Assembly: GCA_037039685.1 (NCBI GenBank)
Contig: JAWNGF010000002.1
Location: 3,286,001 to 3,350,000 of the forward strand
Direction of reading: 5' to 3'
Origin: Ceratobasidium sp. AG-K
Lineage: Eukaryota; Basidiomycota; Agaricomycetes; Cantharellales; Ceratobasidiaceae
DNA length: 64,000 nucleotides
Every line of letters starts with the position of its first letter. Positions within the stretch are counted from its first letter, which is position 1. Positions 30,619 through 42,567 of this stretch are shown piece after piece. Position numbers and translations under genes: made by a program. The notes beneath the pieces are model-generated. The model was given only the letters and a program-made list of their open reading frames with translations. It did not search any database and was not told where the DNA came from.

Positions 30619-31621
30619 TGTTGCAACCTCCTTGCAAGACTACTAAGTTGGACTTGGTGGAGAGCAACTAAAGCCTAAGGTAGTCCAAGGTGTGCTGCAC
30701 TGAGCACACACTTGGGACTTAGAGGTAGGGAGCTGAAGTGAGGGTGAATGACAAGGCAAACAAGCTGGGGATTACCATGCTTGTGGGACCTCTATATATA
30801 TGCAGAAAGACAGTGAGTCATGTCAGTGCCATAAACTGAGTCATGCACAACAAACAAATCAGGAGCATCCATGAGTCATGTGCAGTAAGGCAACATAACT
30901 ACAAAAAGTGCAGGTGGTGTTACATGATGGCAATGGCTAACTACAAGGTTGTGGCTAGTAACAAGGGGAACATGTCATGAGCCTTGCTCCTGACAATGGT
31001 CTGTATGCTGCGCCTTCATTGCTTGTGTGCTGCCTTTGTTATTGTGTTTGTTGTTTTCCCCCTGTTGTGTGCTTGCTTGCCGCCATGTAGTTTGTTTTGT
31101 TGTTTGCTCCTTTGTTATTTGCTTCTCTTGCTTAGCCTTTGTTTGCATGGATTATTGGCATGTAGTCACTGCTCTGTGATTTTTCTGGAGTGCTGCACAT
31201 TGATCCCCATGTGCTCCACACTCTTCTGGTTCTGATGTTCCTTTCATGCTCCTTTTGCACTGTTGTGCTTTCCCCATGTAGATGGTGCTTCCCTTCTTCT
31301 GCTTTCTATAAAAGATACAAGGGAAATTGTCCTGGAATCCCAAGAACAATTTACCTTGTCATTCACACACTCAACTTTGCCCTGAGGAGGTTATCCAATG
31401 TCTTTTGGAGCCTCTCAGTGGTTATTTGGTGTAAGAGCTGCTCATAAGTCTTCAACAACCCAATTCTGACTGGGTTGTGACAGAACACTGCAGAGGAAAG
31501 GAGAAAACAAAGCAACAGGCTGAGCCACTTAACTTGCAATGGTGTGCCACAAGATCCATACACCACACAAAATGTGGGAGAGGGCAAGCACGGGTCCTTG
31601 TGGAGTGTGGCTCACAACACA
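30619..31621 (-). repeat. LTR, family B, 5' LTR of E3, split by a solo LTR
   Basis: Minus-strand LTR starting TGTGTTGTGAGCC at 31621 and ending GGTTGCAACA at 30619, interrupted at 30973-31487 by the family A solo LTR and one copy of its duplication. A homologous copy in plus orientation is at 32613-33077. TATATATAG promoter box; the inverted repeat around the expected start is AACAAGC/GCTTGTT. Confidence 0.75.
30973..31482 (+). repeat. Solo LTR, family A, plus orientation
   Basis: 510 bp, TGTCATGAGCC...GTTGTGACA, with GAACA duplicated at 30968-30972 and 31483-31487. It lies inside the family B LTR. With the 29282-29792 copy it forms an inverted pair about 1.2 kb apart. Confidence 0.88.
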
Positions 31622-31976
31622 TTGTAAGTTCTGGAAGGTTTATTAATCCCATGGATGGAATTGCTGCTGGATGGGGTCTTGGAGTTTGTTCCTGTGGTCT
31701 TAAGGGATTGGTCCATCCCTTGTTTGGCTGGGCCATTTGAGTGGTATCTCCTCTTGATTCTAGAAAACCAATGGATTTGCCTTTGTAGGACTGTTCCTTG
31801 GATGAACCTGATGTCAAGTAGAAATTGATTGCCAAAAGAATAAGGTTCAAACACTTGATGGTGTATCTGAGTGCATGGGAATGCAAAAACCAATGGTTGC
31901 CCAAGTTGCCACAAGACCTTTGAGGGTGCTATGATGACAATTGACCATTTCCTTGTGGGATGATCCTGCTTTGCAA
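31622..31976 (-). other. Retroelement leader or gag debris
   Basis: Between two LTR families. Minus-strand frames carry only short open pieces without recognisable domains. Confidence 0.35.
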
Positions 31977-32473
31977 TGTTGCAACCCAACACTATGATGG
32001 TTGCCAACTGTACCTGTATGTGTGCAGGTCAAAGCTCTGGAGAGACTTGGCACCTTAAGAGCTGTGAACAGCAGACTGTGAATGGCACTAAGGCTTGAGG
32101 ATCCAAGGTAACCCTGAGGGAAACACAGTGAGGAACTGTTTGTTGGGGAAAATGATGAGGCAAAACAAGATGGGGATACCATGCTTGTTGTCACCTCATT
32201 ATATATTCAGCAAAGGTGTGAGTCATACTCACACCAAAAAAACAAGTCATTGAGGCTAACCAATCAGAGCACTCTATGAGTCATATCCTATTAAGGAGTA
32301 TGACTTGCTCAGAAAGGAAGTTGCAAGGCAAAGGAAAACAGAAGCAGTATATGGCTGCATGAGAACAAAGGGGACAGCACACAAGAGAAACATCACAAAG
32401 GGAAGCTGAGACAAAGGAAATAAAGACAGCACACAGGAGACTAAGTCTGTTGGAGGGGCCTTGGGTCATGACA
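31977..32473 (-). repeat. LTR, family C, minus orientation
   Basis: 497 bp on the minus strand, TGTCATGACCC...GGTTGCAACA, with TATA-like GAATATATAATGAGG and an inverted repeat AACAAG/CTTGTT downstream. Flanking 5-mers (TGCAA, TTTGG) do not match. Confidence 0.65.
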
Positions 32474-32555
32474 TTTGGATGCCAAGTCTCTTGGAGTCTT
32501 GGCTTGCACACATATAATTCTAGTCAGCAACTATCATAGCATTGGGTTGCAACAG
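32474..32555 (+). repeat. Family C LTR 3' fragment, plus orientation
   Basis: About 80 bp matching the 3' end of the adjoining family C LTR in the opposite sense (GCCAAGTCTC... to GGGTTGCAACA). Confidence 0.55.
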
Positions 32556-32612
32556 TGCTCCTACCTCTAAGGCAATAGTGTGCATTCATTGCAGCACACC
32601 TTGGAGTCTCTC

Positions 32613-33077
32613 TGTGTTGTGAGCTATGCTCCAACTGGTTGTGTGTTTGCCCTCTCCTATGTTTAGTGTGATGTGTGGATGTTGTGTCATGCCTTTGCCA
32701 GTTAGTGGCCAGGCCTGCTGCTTTGTTTCTCCTTCCCTTTGCTGGTGTTCCCTTTGTTACCAGCCACAAACTTGTGGTTAGCCAGTACCATCATGTAACA
32801 CTGGCTGCACTTTTGTAGAGTCATGTTGCCTTACTGTGAATGACTCATGGATGCTCCTGATTGGTTTGACATGTATGACTCACTGCCTTTTCTGAATATA
32901 TATAGAGGCCCAACAAGCATGGTAATCCCCAGCTTGTTTGCCTTGTCATTCACCCTCACTCCGGTTCTCTACCTCTAAAACCCAAGTGTGGGCTCAGTGC
33001 AGCATGCCTTAGAGTCCCTCAGGCCTTAGTTGTCATTCACCCAAGTTGTCACTGCAGTCCCAAAGGAGGTTGCAACA
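32613..33077 (+). repeat. LTR, family B, plus orientation
   Basis: About 465 bp, TGTGTTGTGAGC...GGTTGCAACA, TATATATA at 32897-32904. Homologous to 30619-31621 in inverted orientation. No target-site duplication seen. Confidence 0.7.
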
Positions 33078-33265
33078 TGTCCATGCATGCCTACACATTT
33101 CTCAGATTTTTCACTTAGCTGTTACTTACATGATAAAGATCCTTATACTATGGCTGACTCCTTAGTTGAATAATGACTAAGCTTGACCCCTCAATTGGAC
33201 AGCAGGGATAACTCCACCAATTTCACCTTTAACACCTTGATTTTTTGCTCACAGAAGAGAGATGG

Positions 33266-33551
33266 TAGCAATCACAACCTTTCAAGTTTGCAATACAATA
33301 GAGCATATGTCATGTTACTCATATGTCAAGTTTCAGGTCATCTGGAATTTGGGTAGGGAAACAGGACATCAAATATACCCATAACCTCAGGTTAACATCC
33401 ATGTGACTAATGGGTGAGTGCTTCAGGCCTAAATATGATCATGATTGTTGGACCATTCCTCAACTCAAATTCCAGATGACCTGAAACTTGGCATATGAGT
33501 AACATGACATATGCTCTATCATATTGCAAACTTGAAAGGTTGTGATTGCTA
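33266..33551. repeat. Short foldback: 86-bp inverted repeat
   Basis: Arms 33266-33351 and 33466-33551 are reverse complements with three mismatches over 86 bp, around a 114-bp loop. Two of the mismatches are an adjacent AC/TG pair, again fitting an ancestral CG. Non-coding. Confidence 0.75.
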
Positions 33552-34647
33552 TGGGAAAGTACATTACAACCAACAGCAAGTTAGCACTATGCTGATATTT
33601 TGCAATTGTTACCACTTTGCTACTTCCAGAATGGCTGGGTTGTAACTCCAATAATACAGTTGTGTACTTTAGACTGCTTTGCACATTTTCTATTATTGTC
33701 ATGTTATGTGATCTCTCAAGATTGGGGTGCTGTGAGCCTGCAGATTCCAAGGACTGACTTATCCAAATCTCCACCAAAACAGCACTAAATCCTACAGAAT
33801 TTGGCCAAAATGAACTCTAGTCCATGCTAAACATGATTCTATTTTCACTTGGTCTTGTGTCTGCAATTCAGCTCAATATGCACCAATTCACTCCCTCCTA
33901 TATGTGTGACCAAAATTATTGCACCACCACCTTCCTGCAGTTTTGGCACTCTAGGATCTTGGGATAGGCAATCCACTTGATAATGTACTCAGACATTTAT
34001 TGTGACTATGTATGCACACTGTAATATCCTCAAGCCTTACAGACACATTCTTCAAGGGCCAGAGTGCAAAACTCAACTTTCAGTCATGTGGTGCAATCAA
34101 ATTGGCACCCAGTGTAGTTGAGGAAAGCAAATTGATTTGGTTGAAGGGAGCTAATGGATGTACCAAATTGGGCCAGTGCCCCCCCTCAATACCAGCTCCA
34201 CACCAATCACATGTGCTGATTTGTCCCTTGCATGTAATGTTACATCATATTGGCACAGGGTCCTGTCTCACCAAGTGGACAAATAAAGTTTTCATTCTGA
34301 ACAGCTTATATCTTCACAAAAATGTGCACTCTGATTCTAAGGTCACACCCTAAGATAGCCAGGATGGTGGAGATTCTTCCATAATTTGTATGTTATCCAA
34401 ACTCATAGAATTACACTCTCTGTGTGCTCACAAAGTCCAGGTGTTCAACTAAGCATCACCATTGGTATCAGGGTTTTGTAGCTACAATATATCCCCATCC
34501 TAAAGCATACACGATGTATTTTATGCTGCCCATTGACTCAAGATATTGATTGGCCACCCCCCCCCTCTGATGTGGTTTGTTTGCATTGATTTGGTAAAAC
34601 TGTGCTTAACAATGACACAACGCCATGACCCATACCAGTAATCAACA
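33552..34647. other. Non-coding, edge of the transposon nest
   Basis: AT-rich, CpG-poor sequence with no ORF or LTR end that I recognise. Composition changes sharply to gene-like just before the RPT6 stop codon. Confidence 0.5.
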
Positions 34648-36160
34648 TCAAGAGAACAACTTGCTGACGGAAGTATTGCCCTCCTGGTTCTTCTTCAATA
34701 CCTGCGAATCAACACTCGTCAGTAGTCTGTCTACGCGAATAGTGTTAGGCTTACCTTGGCTACAGCAAATTCAAAGTCCTCCTGAGTAACATGTTGGCGA
34801 CGTTCACGAAGCGCATACATTCCTGCAAACACAAGTCCAGTCCAACCAATTCCGACCTGCACCACTTTGTACTCACCGGCCTCCGTGCAGATACCACGAA
34901 CCTCAGCGCCTGAACACTGGCCCATCTTCTCAGCCAACGCTCGAAGATTGATACCCCTTTGCAAAGACATCTGCAGGAATAAAAGCTTGTATCAGCAAAG
35001 CTAGTGAGCTATTAGGAAAGTGCTTACCTTGCGTGAGTGAATTCGCAAAATAGAGACACGCGCTTCGGGTCCTGGGGGAGGGAACTCAATCTTTCTATCG
35101 ATTCTTCCCGGTCGAAGCAACGCAGAATCAAGTATATCTGCAAGTAGTCATCAGCTTGTGTACATTTAGACATAAATACACATACCGATACGGTTGGTGG
35201 CCATGATAACTTTGATGTTCTTGGTCGGTTCAAATCCATCTAATTGATTCAGTAGCTCCAGCATGGTTCGCTGAACCTCCGAGTCGCCGCTGCCGCTGCC
35301 GCCCTCGCCTCTAGAACTCCCAATCGAGTCGATCTCGTCCATGAAAATGATACTAGGTGCATGTTCACGAGCCATGACGAACAGCTCCCGAACCATCCTT
35401 GATCCTTCTCCTATATACTTCTGCACAAGCTCACTGCCCGATACACGAATGAAACGACAATCGGTGTGGTGAGCGACTGCGCGTGCCAGCAAGGTCTTCC
35501 CCGTGCCTGGGGGGCCATAAAGCAGAACGCCCTTCGGCTGGGCAATTCCAAGGGACTCGAAAAGTTCTGGGTGCTTGACCGGTAATTCGATGACCTCCTT
35601 GATCTCTTTGATTTGTTTGTCTAGACCTCCGACCATATCATAGGTACTGTCCGGCACCTTCTCCACCATCATGAGCGAAACAAGCGGATCAACTTTGTTC
35701 GGGAGAATTTTGTGGATTTGGTACGAATCGGATCGCAAGGCAACGCGGAGGGTGGGTGTAATTGAGCTGACGTCGATGTCGGAGTCCAGGTCAACAACTA
35801 AAAGCAACGTCAGAAAACATGGACCCACAGCCGTCCAGATACTTACTGTATTTGCCTTCAGGCTGTACTTTAACGAGGACTTTGTCCTTTCCCATCACTT
35901 TGACTACCTCTCCGACATAAGATCCCGGCTCGGACAACAGTTGAAGTTCTTCTCGCAATAGCCTCACTGTACTTTGGTGAGATTTAGCCAGCTTCTTTCT
36001 ACAAAATATGCTAACCTCGCGCATTGAGCTTATTCCTCTGGGCTTCCAAGCGTCGTAGGTTTTGCGTCTTGACATTGATAAGGTGTTCCGCTGCCTCAAT
36101 TTTAGCTTGATAATAGGATTTCACTCCACCGCTTGGGCGAGAAGAGACAGCAGCAGGCAT
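34648..36160 (-). CDS. RPT6: 26S proteasome regulatory ATPase RPT6
   Basis: Seven exons on the minus strand: 36160-36016, 35966-35847, 35797-35186, 35137-35028, 34970-34877, 34822-34755 and 34701-34648. They sum to 1203 nt, a 400-residue protein close to the family's 405. One of six AAA ATPases of the proteasome base, which unfold ubiquitinated substrates in nucleus and cytosol. Visible: N-terminal coiled coil ([20 protein letters not shown]), OB region ([20 protein letters not shown]), Walker A GPPGTGKT, Walker B IIFMDEID, the ISS-like [15 protein letters not shown], and the [13 protein letters not shown] arginine-finger segment. An in-frame ATG upstream (36250) would add 30 poorly conserved residues. 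Confidence 0.95.
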
Positions 36161-38653
36161 GGCGAGATCGTGCGGATACGGTGGTCGAGAAATGGATGGG
36201 GGCAGGACCGCGTCAGCGTCACGTGACGCTACGCGTTTGCTCCCGATCATCACTTGAGCTCAGGGAGTAACATGGTAAGCGCTAAACCGGATATACCTGC
36301 GGTTCTACCCGCGGCACCTAATCCGGGCCGGATAGATCCCGTGCGGAGATGATTTGCAATTGGTGGCGCGGGTGGCGATTTCGCGGGCAGCGCCTCGGAT
36401 GACGACACGGATACTGCGCATGATGCACCGGGGTTTGTACTATAGGTTTGCCCGACTCGGTTGTACATGGTACGATTGCGCATATATGTGCTGTAAAAGT
36501 GTTTGAAAATGCTCAATCTGTAAGGTATAAAACCGAGTGCAATTGGGCGAGTGAAATCTATCCCGCCACTGTTTTATTTCTCTGCACTACGCATAGATGG
36601 CCGTTGGCTCGTGGTGCAATACGCCCCTGCTCCCGAGTCTTGAAGAAGTCGGTGATATTATCAAAAACCATATGTAAATACAATTGAACTTAGTCAGCTA
36701 TAATAACCCGGGCTCAACCCGTTTATGTATCGCGGTCACAATATGATAATCCCGTCCGCGGTAAACCTCATTCTCGGTAGCGGTGGCTGTGCTACATCCG
36801 AAACCGCGCGACCCACGCTCCCATCCGTGGAAATACCCGGATAAGTTACCGGGTCATCCATGTTACTCCCTGCTTGAGCTTCCTACCAGCCATGCCACAA
36901 GTCTGTAACTTGTCATGTCATCGATTCGCGTACCCACAACATGAACCATTAGTTCTTTGGGTCTATCTCTGGCAATTACACTCGGCCCTTAGTTGCGCTC
37001 CATACAATCGATTCCAATCACCCTACCTAGGCGGCATCAGCAGAATGCGGAATGGCTCCCTGGCCTTTGGTGGGCTCACGACACCTCTACGATCCAAAAA
37101 GGAGCCATGGGAGCCCATCGAAGCACTGTGGCTGACCTGTCATCCCCTGGCGAATCCCAATACGAGCACTAGCCATCGCTCTCCCCATGTACTTATTCTC
37201 GTTGCCGAACCAATTACATGAAATTACACCATAATACGCAATATCCCCCTTAGCTTTTCTCATTGTGATGTTTAAGCAACTCCATCTTTTCAGCCAACTC
37301 GATTCCGGCCCCGCATTCATCGTTCACCCCATGAAACGATATGTTGCGGATGCTACACCAAAATCACCCAACATACTGAGTGTCAGCAACAGCGTAAAGC
37401 ATGCTAAACCACTAATATCTGCGACGCTCATCCTATCAAAGTGTTTCGAGCTGCAGTGATGCCGAATGATTTACACGATAGCGCCCAAAACGCAACTGGG
37501 GTATGAGGGACGCTCGTCAAAGAAGATTTTGTAAGTCACCCGAACTTGTCACCAGTGCAAACTAAGCATATTCGTAAACTTTGAAGTATACCCGCGCGCT
37601 GGGATAAAATCAAACCAAGCGTCTTTTGGCAGTCACTTCGATAATCGCGGTGGGTTTCATCCAAGAAAGGACCAGGATTCCCCCCGGCTCCTTGCGCTGT
37701 AATCAAATGTTCCCGATTGCTGTACCAGTCTTCCGCCTTGTCCGATAGTCTAGTCGGTCTAGGCGCCTCAGGGACTCGCCGTTCCTACAACAAGCTGGCT
37801 GTGGAAATCGAGCCTCATTATGGCAAGGTGTGCGCGCCAAGTTTGGTGGGCGCTTCGTCCACAGTTGATACACCTTTCTTGATTTGCCCAACCGTGGGGT
37901 TCTAATTCGAGATTACACCATATGCACTAGTGATTGGTTTTCTCGCTCGGCCGGGAGGAAGCCTCCGAGCCGGCGGGTGATGAATATCATATGATCAACG
38001 CCACTGCCCTGTGCAACAAAACCCACGTTGCCTTGACATTGTGTCAACCTTATCACCGTTTGTTGACTTCCGCCCCACAGATCGACTTGTGGATGATCGT
38101 GATCGCATTCTCAATCGACTGATTTATGCAGAATTAAGATTTTGCGACAATCTCTGCTAGCTCCAAGATTGCTGGTCGTGCAACCACCAGTGCACTGGTA
38201 CACTAACAAATTATCGCCTCAAAGTATACTCAAACTCGGCTACTTGATGGATGCTCTTGCCGAAATGCGGATAATCCATGCCCAAACAATGCCCGCATGA
38301 TAGTGCAATGCAACCTGGTTACCAACTCAGGAACAATCACCCGTCCCCAGTTCAAGGCGTAAGCGTTCGAATATTTACAGCATTCTTGATCGAAGTTGAT
38401 CCAAACACCTGTACCCACTAGATCCTTCCCGCCCGCGCGTTCCACCGTTCTTGGATCCCCACGCTTCTTTGTCTGGGATAGTGCAGGAGCGGGTGGAGGG
38501 TAGCGCTCTTGTCGTTGGATGTACGGTGGCGTGCGATTGCCCGGTACACGTATCCAATAGCCCACCACAGTTACTTAAGAGCTCACCCCAGAACCCGTCC
38601 CCGTACTACACCTTCTCTTCACCAACATCGGTCATATCTGTCATATCTACCCA
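36161..38653. other. Intergenic, no gene supported
   Basis: 2.5 kb with only short, low-quality frames. It includes the RPT6 promoter (no clear TATA) and pyrimidine-rich sequence just before the next gene. Confidence 0.5.
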
Positions 38654-39385
38654 ATGATTCCCGTGACTCCAACCAGCATGATGGTATGTGAAAAGTTCGC
38701 TCATGAATGAACGCATTTATACTCAATTACCCACATTATCAGGGCCAAGAGGTGTGGGCACGTATGCCGGGCCGACCAGGCGAGCCACTCGGAGTCGAAA
38801 GCAATGTAGAACTCCTGGGTTTTGTGTTGTCTGAGTATTGGTTGACTAATCAAAAAGTGGGAGCTCCTCGGCAGGCTCACCTATCGAGGTTCTTACTGAA
38901 TGTGCAACTAGGTTTGGCGATGCAAAGCCTTTGAATCATATGGTGTATGGACGTCACATCCTGAAGAGGAAGTCTTGAACATCAAATCTATTCGGATGCC
39001 CCTCTCGGACGGTGCGCAATTCAAGGTAAATGCCTTGTGTAAGGACTGCGCTTGTGCCGATGCTCATCATAGACGTTTCAGTACCATCAACATGTTCGAG
39101 TGAGAACAACCACCGACCACTGGATCGTCAATGGAAATTTGGTCCCAAAGACCGGTCGCATCGAAGCCGGCTGGTGCGAGCGATCTCCGGTTAGTCCGTG
39201 GAATGTTTCGCGAAGGACCCATCCTCATGTTCATACATTTCTCCTAGTCATCTACAGGTACTCGTCTAAAGTATTCATATTGGTTGCGATGTGAATATCC
39301 CGGCCTTGAATCCACATCTAAATGGTACCAACAAGAAGACCTGGAATTTGCTCTCGCACCTCCTCAAGGAATACCGCGGAGGTGA
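38654..39385 (+). CDS. Five-exon orphan gene, 167-residue protein
   Basis: Not visible as a long ORF but assembled from splice signals: exons 38654-38683, 38743-38856, 38912-39025, 39082-39189 and 39248-39385, all joined in phase 0, total 504 nt. Introns of 55-59 nt with GTATGT, GTGGGA (weak), GTAAAT and GTTAGT donors and TTATCAG, ACTAG, TTTCAG and CTCCTAG acceptors. The protein has no signal peptide or membrane segment and is rich in Trp, Tyr, Arg and Glu (CKAFESYGVWTSHPEEEV; LKYSYWLRCEYPG). I do not recognise the family. The intron 2 donor is the weakest call. Confidence 0.5.
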
Positions 39386-41420
39386 ATACGAAACGTGGTT
39401 TGGATTATTGTTTGTATATTAGTTATTTTGTATAATACATACGGGAGTAGTGCACACATGGACCTAGAAGAGTCTAGTGTCAGATCCTTGCTTGTGACTC
39501 GAAGGTAGGGAAAGAGTCGAATCAGAATAGCCGTGTTTTCATGCCGTCGCCCGGCAACAGCGTCGAACCCTCAGCTTGCGACTGCAAAACGCGGAAGCAA
39601 GCAGACCTGTTGTCCGAAGACACAGGCTGAGGGTACGAAGCGGTGCACGAGACGAGGCTTGTCAACGAATGGATGAACTCGTTTTCATCCAAAACATTGT
39701 GATCTATGATTTGAACAAGAGAACCCACCTCCATGGCCTTCGCCACCATTCACAATCGAAAAACGAAATTAAAACCTAGGATGTTGTTAGCGACCAATTC
39801 ACACAAATGCAGAATCAGAAGGTGTCAGGTATGAGAGTTTTGGTATGAGGTGTCCACAAGGCGAATTCGCCTTTCGGAAGCAGAACTGATAATGTGGTTC
39901 ATCACAAGAAGTGGGGAGAATGGATGGCCGGCTCAACAATCAAACATACCTACAACCGTGTTGGTCGTCGGGAGATACGTCCAAAGCAACTGCTCGGAAT
40001 CAAAAAAATTTGAATGTTGCTGATGATTCTGTGCAGGACCATCCCGAAATCACGTGGTGTTGCTGGTGAAAATTGTGTCACTCGGTTTGCACATCGACCA
40101 GTCACCCTCCTGCTCCCAGTTGGGGACGAAGGTAAGTTCCGTCATCCATGTTATACGCATTTTCTGCCATGAAGATACACTTCCATATACTCGAGCCGGC
40201 GAGTTATTCCATGAGCCATGCTCAAACATGCATCACCAACGGAGCCCCCCTCATGATCAATCATTCGCATCGTGTACTGACTCTTGTGGTGCCTAGGACT
40301 AGCATGACATCCATCAACAGTACGTTATTCATAATTTAGTTCTCGTAATGGATAGGACGAAGCGAAAGTGGGCGACAGCATGAATGAGCCCTATACTTTC
40401 ACACACCACCCGCTGATCCTCACTTCGCTTCCCCTCATTCGACGAGTATTGCTAACTTTATGTTGCTCACCTCTACAGTCGCTTTGTAAGTGCAGTTCAT
40501 TTATTGCTCCAATTCAAGGATGTCCAACTATACAAGCATATGTCTGACCCATTGATGTCATATTTTTTACCTGAGCTCACAATATTTCTTGTCAAATCCA
40601 GGCGTTCCTGAGGCTAACCTTTTTGATTTGTTCAGGCTCCCGTAATCGGCGAGGACAAATCTTTTTCCCTGGGTCGTGCTGGCGCTTGTAGTATAATCGT
40701 TCCAATTATTATATGTTTTTGTTTGATCACCCGCATGCGAGGCTGTCATTCGGGTATTGCCGCCATTTGTGCATGATCGGAAAGTATTGGGCTACCCCGA
40801 GCACGACAGATATAAACAGGTTTTCTATTCTGAGTTAGGCGGCGTTCCTCACCTCACATGCCAGTGCCTGCTATGCATGCTAATGATCCATCATATGTGC
40901 ACAGGCGCTGGATGTCTTGATGCGTATGCCCCAAATATTGGAAGCAGGTTACTTGACAGATGAGAGATGATCATGACTCAGCGTGTGGCGCATCTCGTCT
41001 AGCCACCAAACGTCAACGTTTTGGCTTGATGGGGTCTGTCCCGCTCAGGGAGTACACCACCATCGGGTCCCCAGGCGCTCCGTGTTTGCAGCATGTTTTG
41101 ACGGAACCTTCATTTCAGGCTAAGCTGACGCCGAGTCGATATTTGCAAGCAGTGGTTCAAGCGGTCGCCTTGCAACACCACATGCCGCACCCGCGTACCC
41201 ACAGTTGGATGCGGAGTATGCGCTTCCAGGCAGCTTGGGCATTTGGTGTTACCGCCGCGCGGACAGAACTCAACTGCCTAGAGAACTGGGCCGCGGGCTC
41301 ATCACCCCTGGTCGGCTAGGATCCGCTCTCACGACTCCCAAGCGTCGCCGGTGAGACCACGGCAACTCACATGGGTGGGGGGCGCACATTTAGGCCGAGT
41401 CTCGGTCCCGCGATCGATGG
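39386..41420. other. Intergenic, no gene supported
   Basis: Small frames only. One, 40567-40749 on the minus strand (ATG at 40749, containing GKRFVLADYGSLN), has protein-like composition and may be an exon of an unrecognised gene. An ATG-started 119-codon frame at 40960-41319 (+) has no supporting features. Confidence 0.4.
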
Positions 41421-41428
41421 TATATAAG
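41421..41428 (+). promoter_or_regulatory. TATA box of the DUF3237 gene
   Basis: TATATAAG, 61 bp upstream of the ATG at 41482, giving a leader of about 30 nt. Confidence 0.6.
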
Positions 41429-41481
41429 ATCTCGCTTTTTCGCTGGTTTCGACACGAAAGCTATCCTATTCTGAAGTCACC

Positions 41482-42177
41482 ATGCGTCCAACAATTTTTA
41501 TTACTACTTTGTTCTTGAGCTTGATGAGCCATGCGCTTGGAGCAAACGTCTCAGTAGCCCCTTCTCCCAAGTTCAAGCATTTGCTGACTGGGACTATAAT
41601 CACGTCACCTTCGGAGGATTCATCATTTATCACAAGCCCCTACGGGCATCGACTGACTGCAGCTGGGTACACTGGGTACGTCGAATCATGTAGGGTTATT
41701 GCAGCTCGGGACTCATCTTTCAAAAACAGAGGAAACTGGACGACAGTTGGCATCAACGGCCAGGTTATTGCTCAAGTCTATCCCAACGTTGGGGGCGATA
41801 GCGGCATCCAGGATAATAACGGGGTTCTCCATGTCGACACTCGGATGACCTGGAAACTCAACGACGGACACTATGTCTGGATGCATGCGCTCGGCCAAGG
41901 CGTTGCTTATGTGTCAGACGATTTGTATATGTAAGTGCGCCCGCCATTCGGGAGGGTGGTTTCAGACTTTGTTCTCAGCGAGCTCGAAACGGATTCCGAA
42001 AAGTACTCATGGCTGAACAACAAGTACTTTATTGGTGTCGGGACCTTCATGGGCCCGATTTGGACAATTCAGCTGTTCGGGGTGGGTGTCACACAGTTGA
42101 TCGACCTACTTCCATCTCACCTCTACTCGTTTACAGAAAGCATGAGGTTGAAACTAGGCTGGGTCCGGGATGTATGA
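41482..42177 (+). CDS. Secreted DUF3237 family protein
   Basis: Exon 1 41482-41930, a 48-nt GTAAGT...CTCAG intron, exon 2 41979-42177; 215 residues. A possible second intron (42086-42136, 51 nt, GTGTCA donor) would keep frame, so the C-terminus is uncertain. Signal peptide: the first 21 residues end in SHALGA. The mature part resembles DUF3237 beta-barrel proteins: NGQVIAQVYPNVGGDSGIQ, DTRMTWKLNDGHYVWMHALG, then KYSWLNNKYFIGVGTF, matching the family's TD-G and YAWLN--FVG-G pattern. Function of the family is not established; secretion suggests a cell-surface or extracellular role. A strong TATA promoter precedes it. Confidence 0.7.
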
Positions 42178-42567
42178 AACAAGGGCAATGTGTAGCTATG
42201 TAATAATCAGAGGTCCTGTTGATAACTATTATTTCGACACAATGTCTGATCCTTCGCGGAGAGTGGCGAATTGACGCATGGGAATCGGTTTCACACGCGG
42301 GGAGACAGCCAACCGGGTTTGTTCATTGCCTACCAGGAGTTTGAAGCCGGTCGGGACGTAGTTTGAGCGCTCAATAGTGGACGACCCCGCAACGACAATG
42401 ACATCATGCTTCACACTTTCCGCGTGTCGCCGAGCTCGAGAAGTCCGCTCACGATTCGGCTCGCCCGGCTTGGCCGCGGCCAATGAACACTGGATATCAC
42501 GTGAGCCAGTGTTTTACGCCGTTTGAACGTCAGCCAGACACGCTGGACCGACGACGACGATACCAGC
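42178..42567. other. Intergenic, promoter of the LCB3 gene
   Basis: 390 bp. An 84-codon minus-strand frame here starts at a non-ATG codon and is not supported. Confidence 0.4.

Noticed and set aside
40960..41319. 119-codon plus-strand frame
   Set aside because: No domain, no splice partners and no codon pattern that separates it from chance.
42229..42483. 84-codon minus-strand gene
   Set aside because: Starts at a TTG codon, has no recognisable domain and lies in the promoter of the LCB3-type gene.
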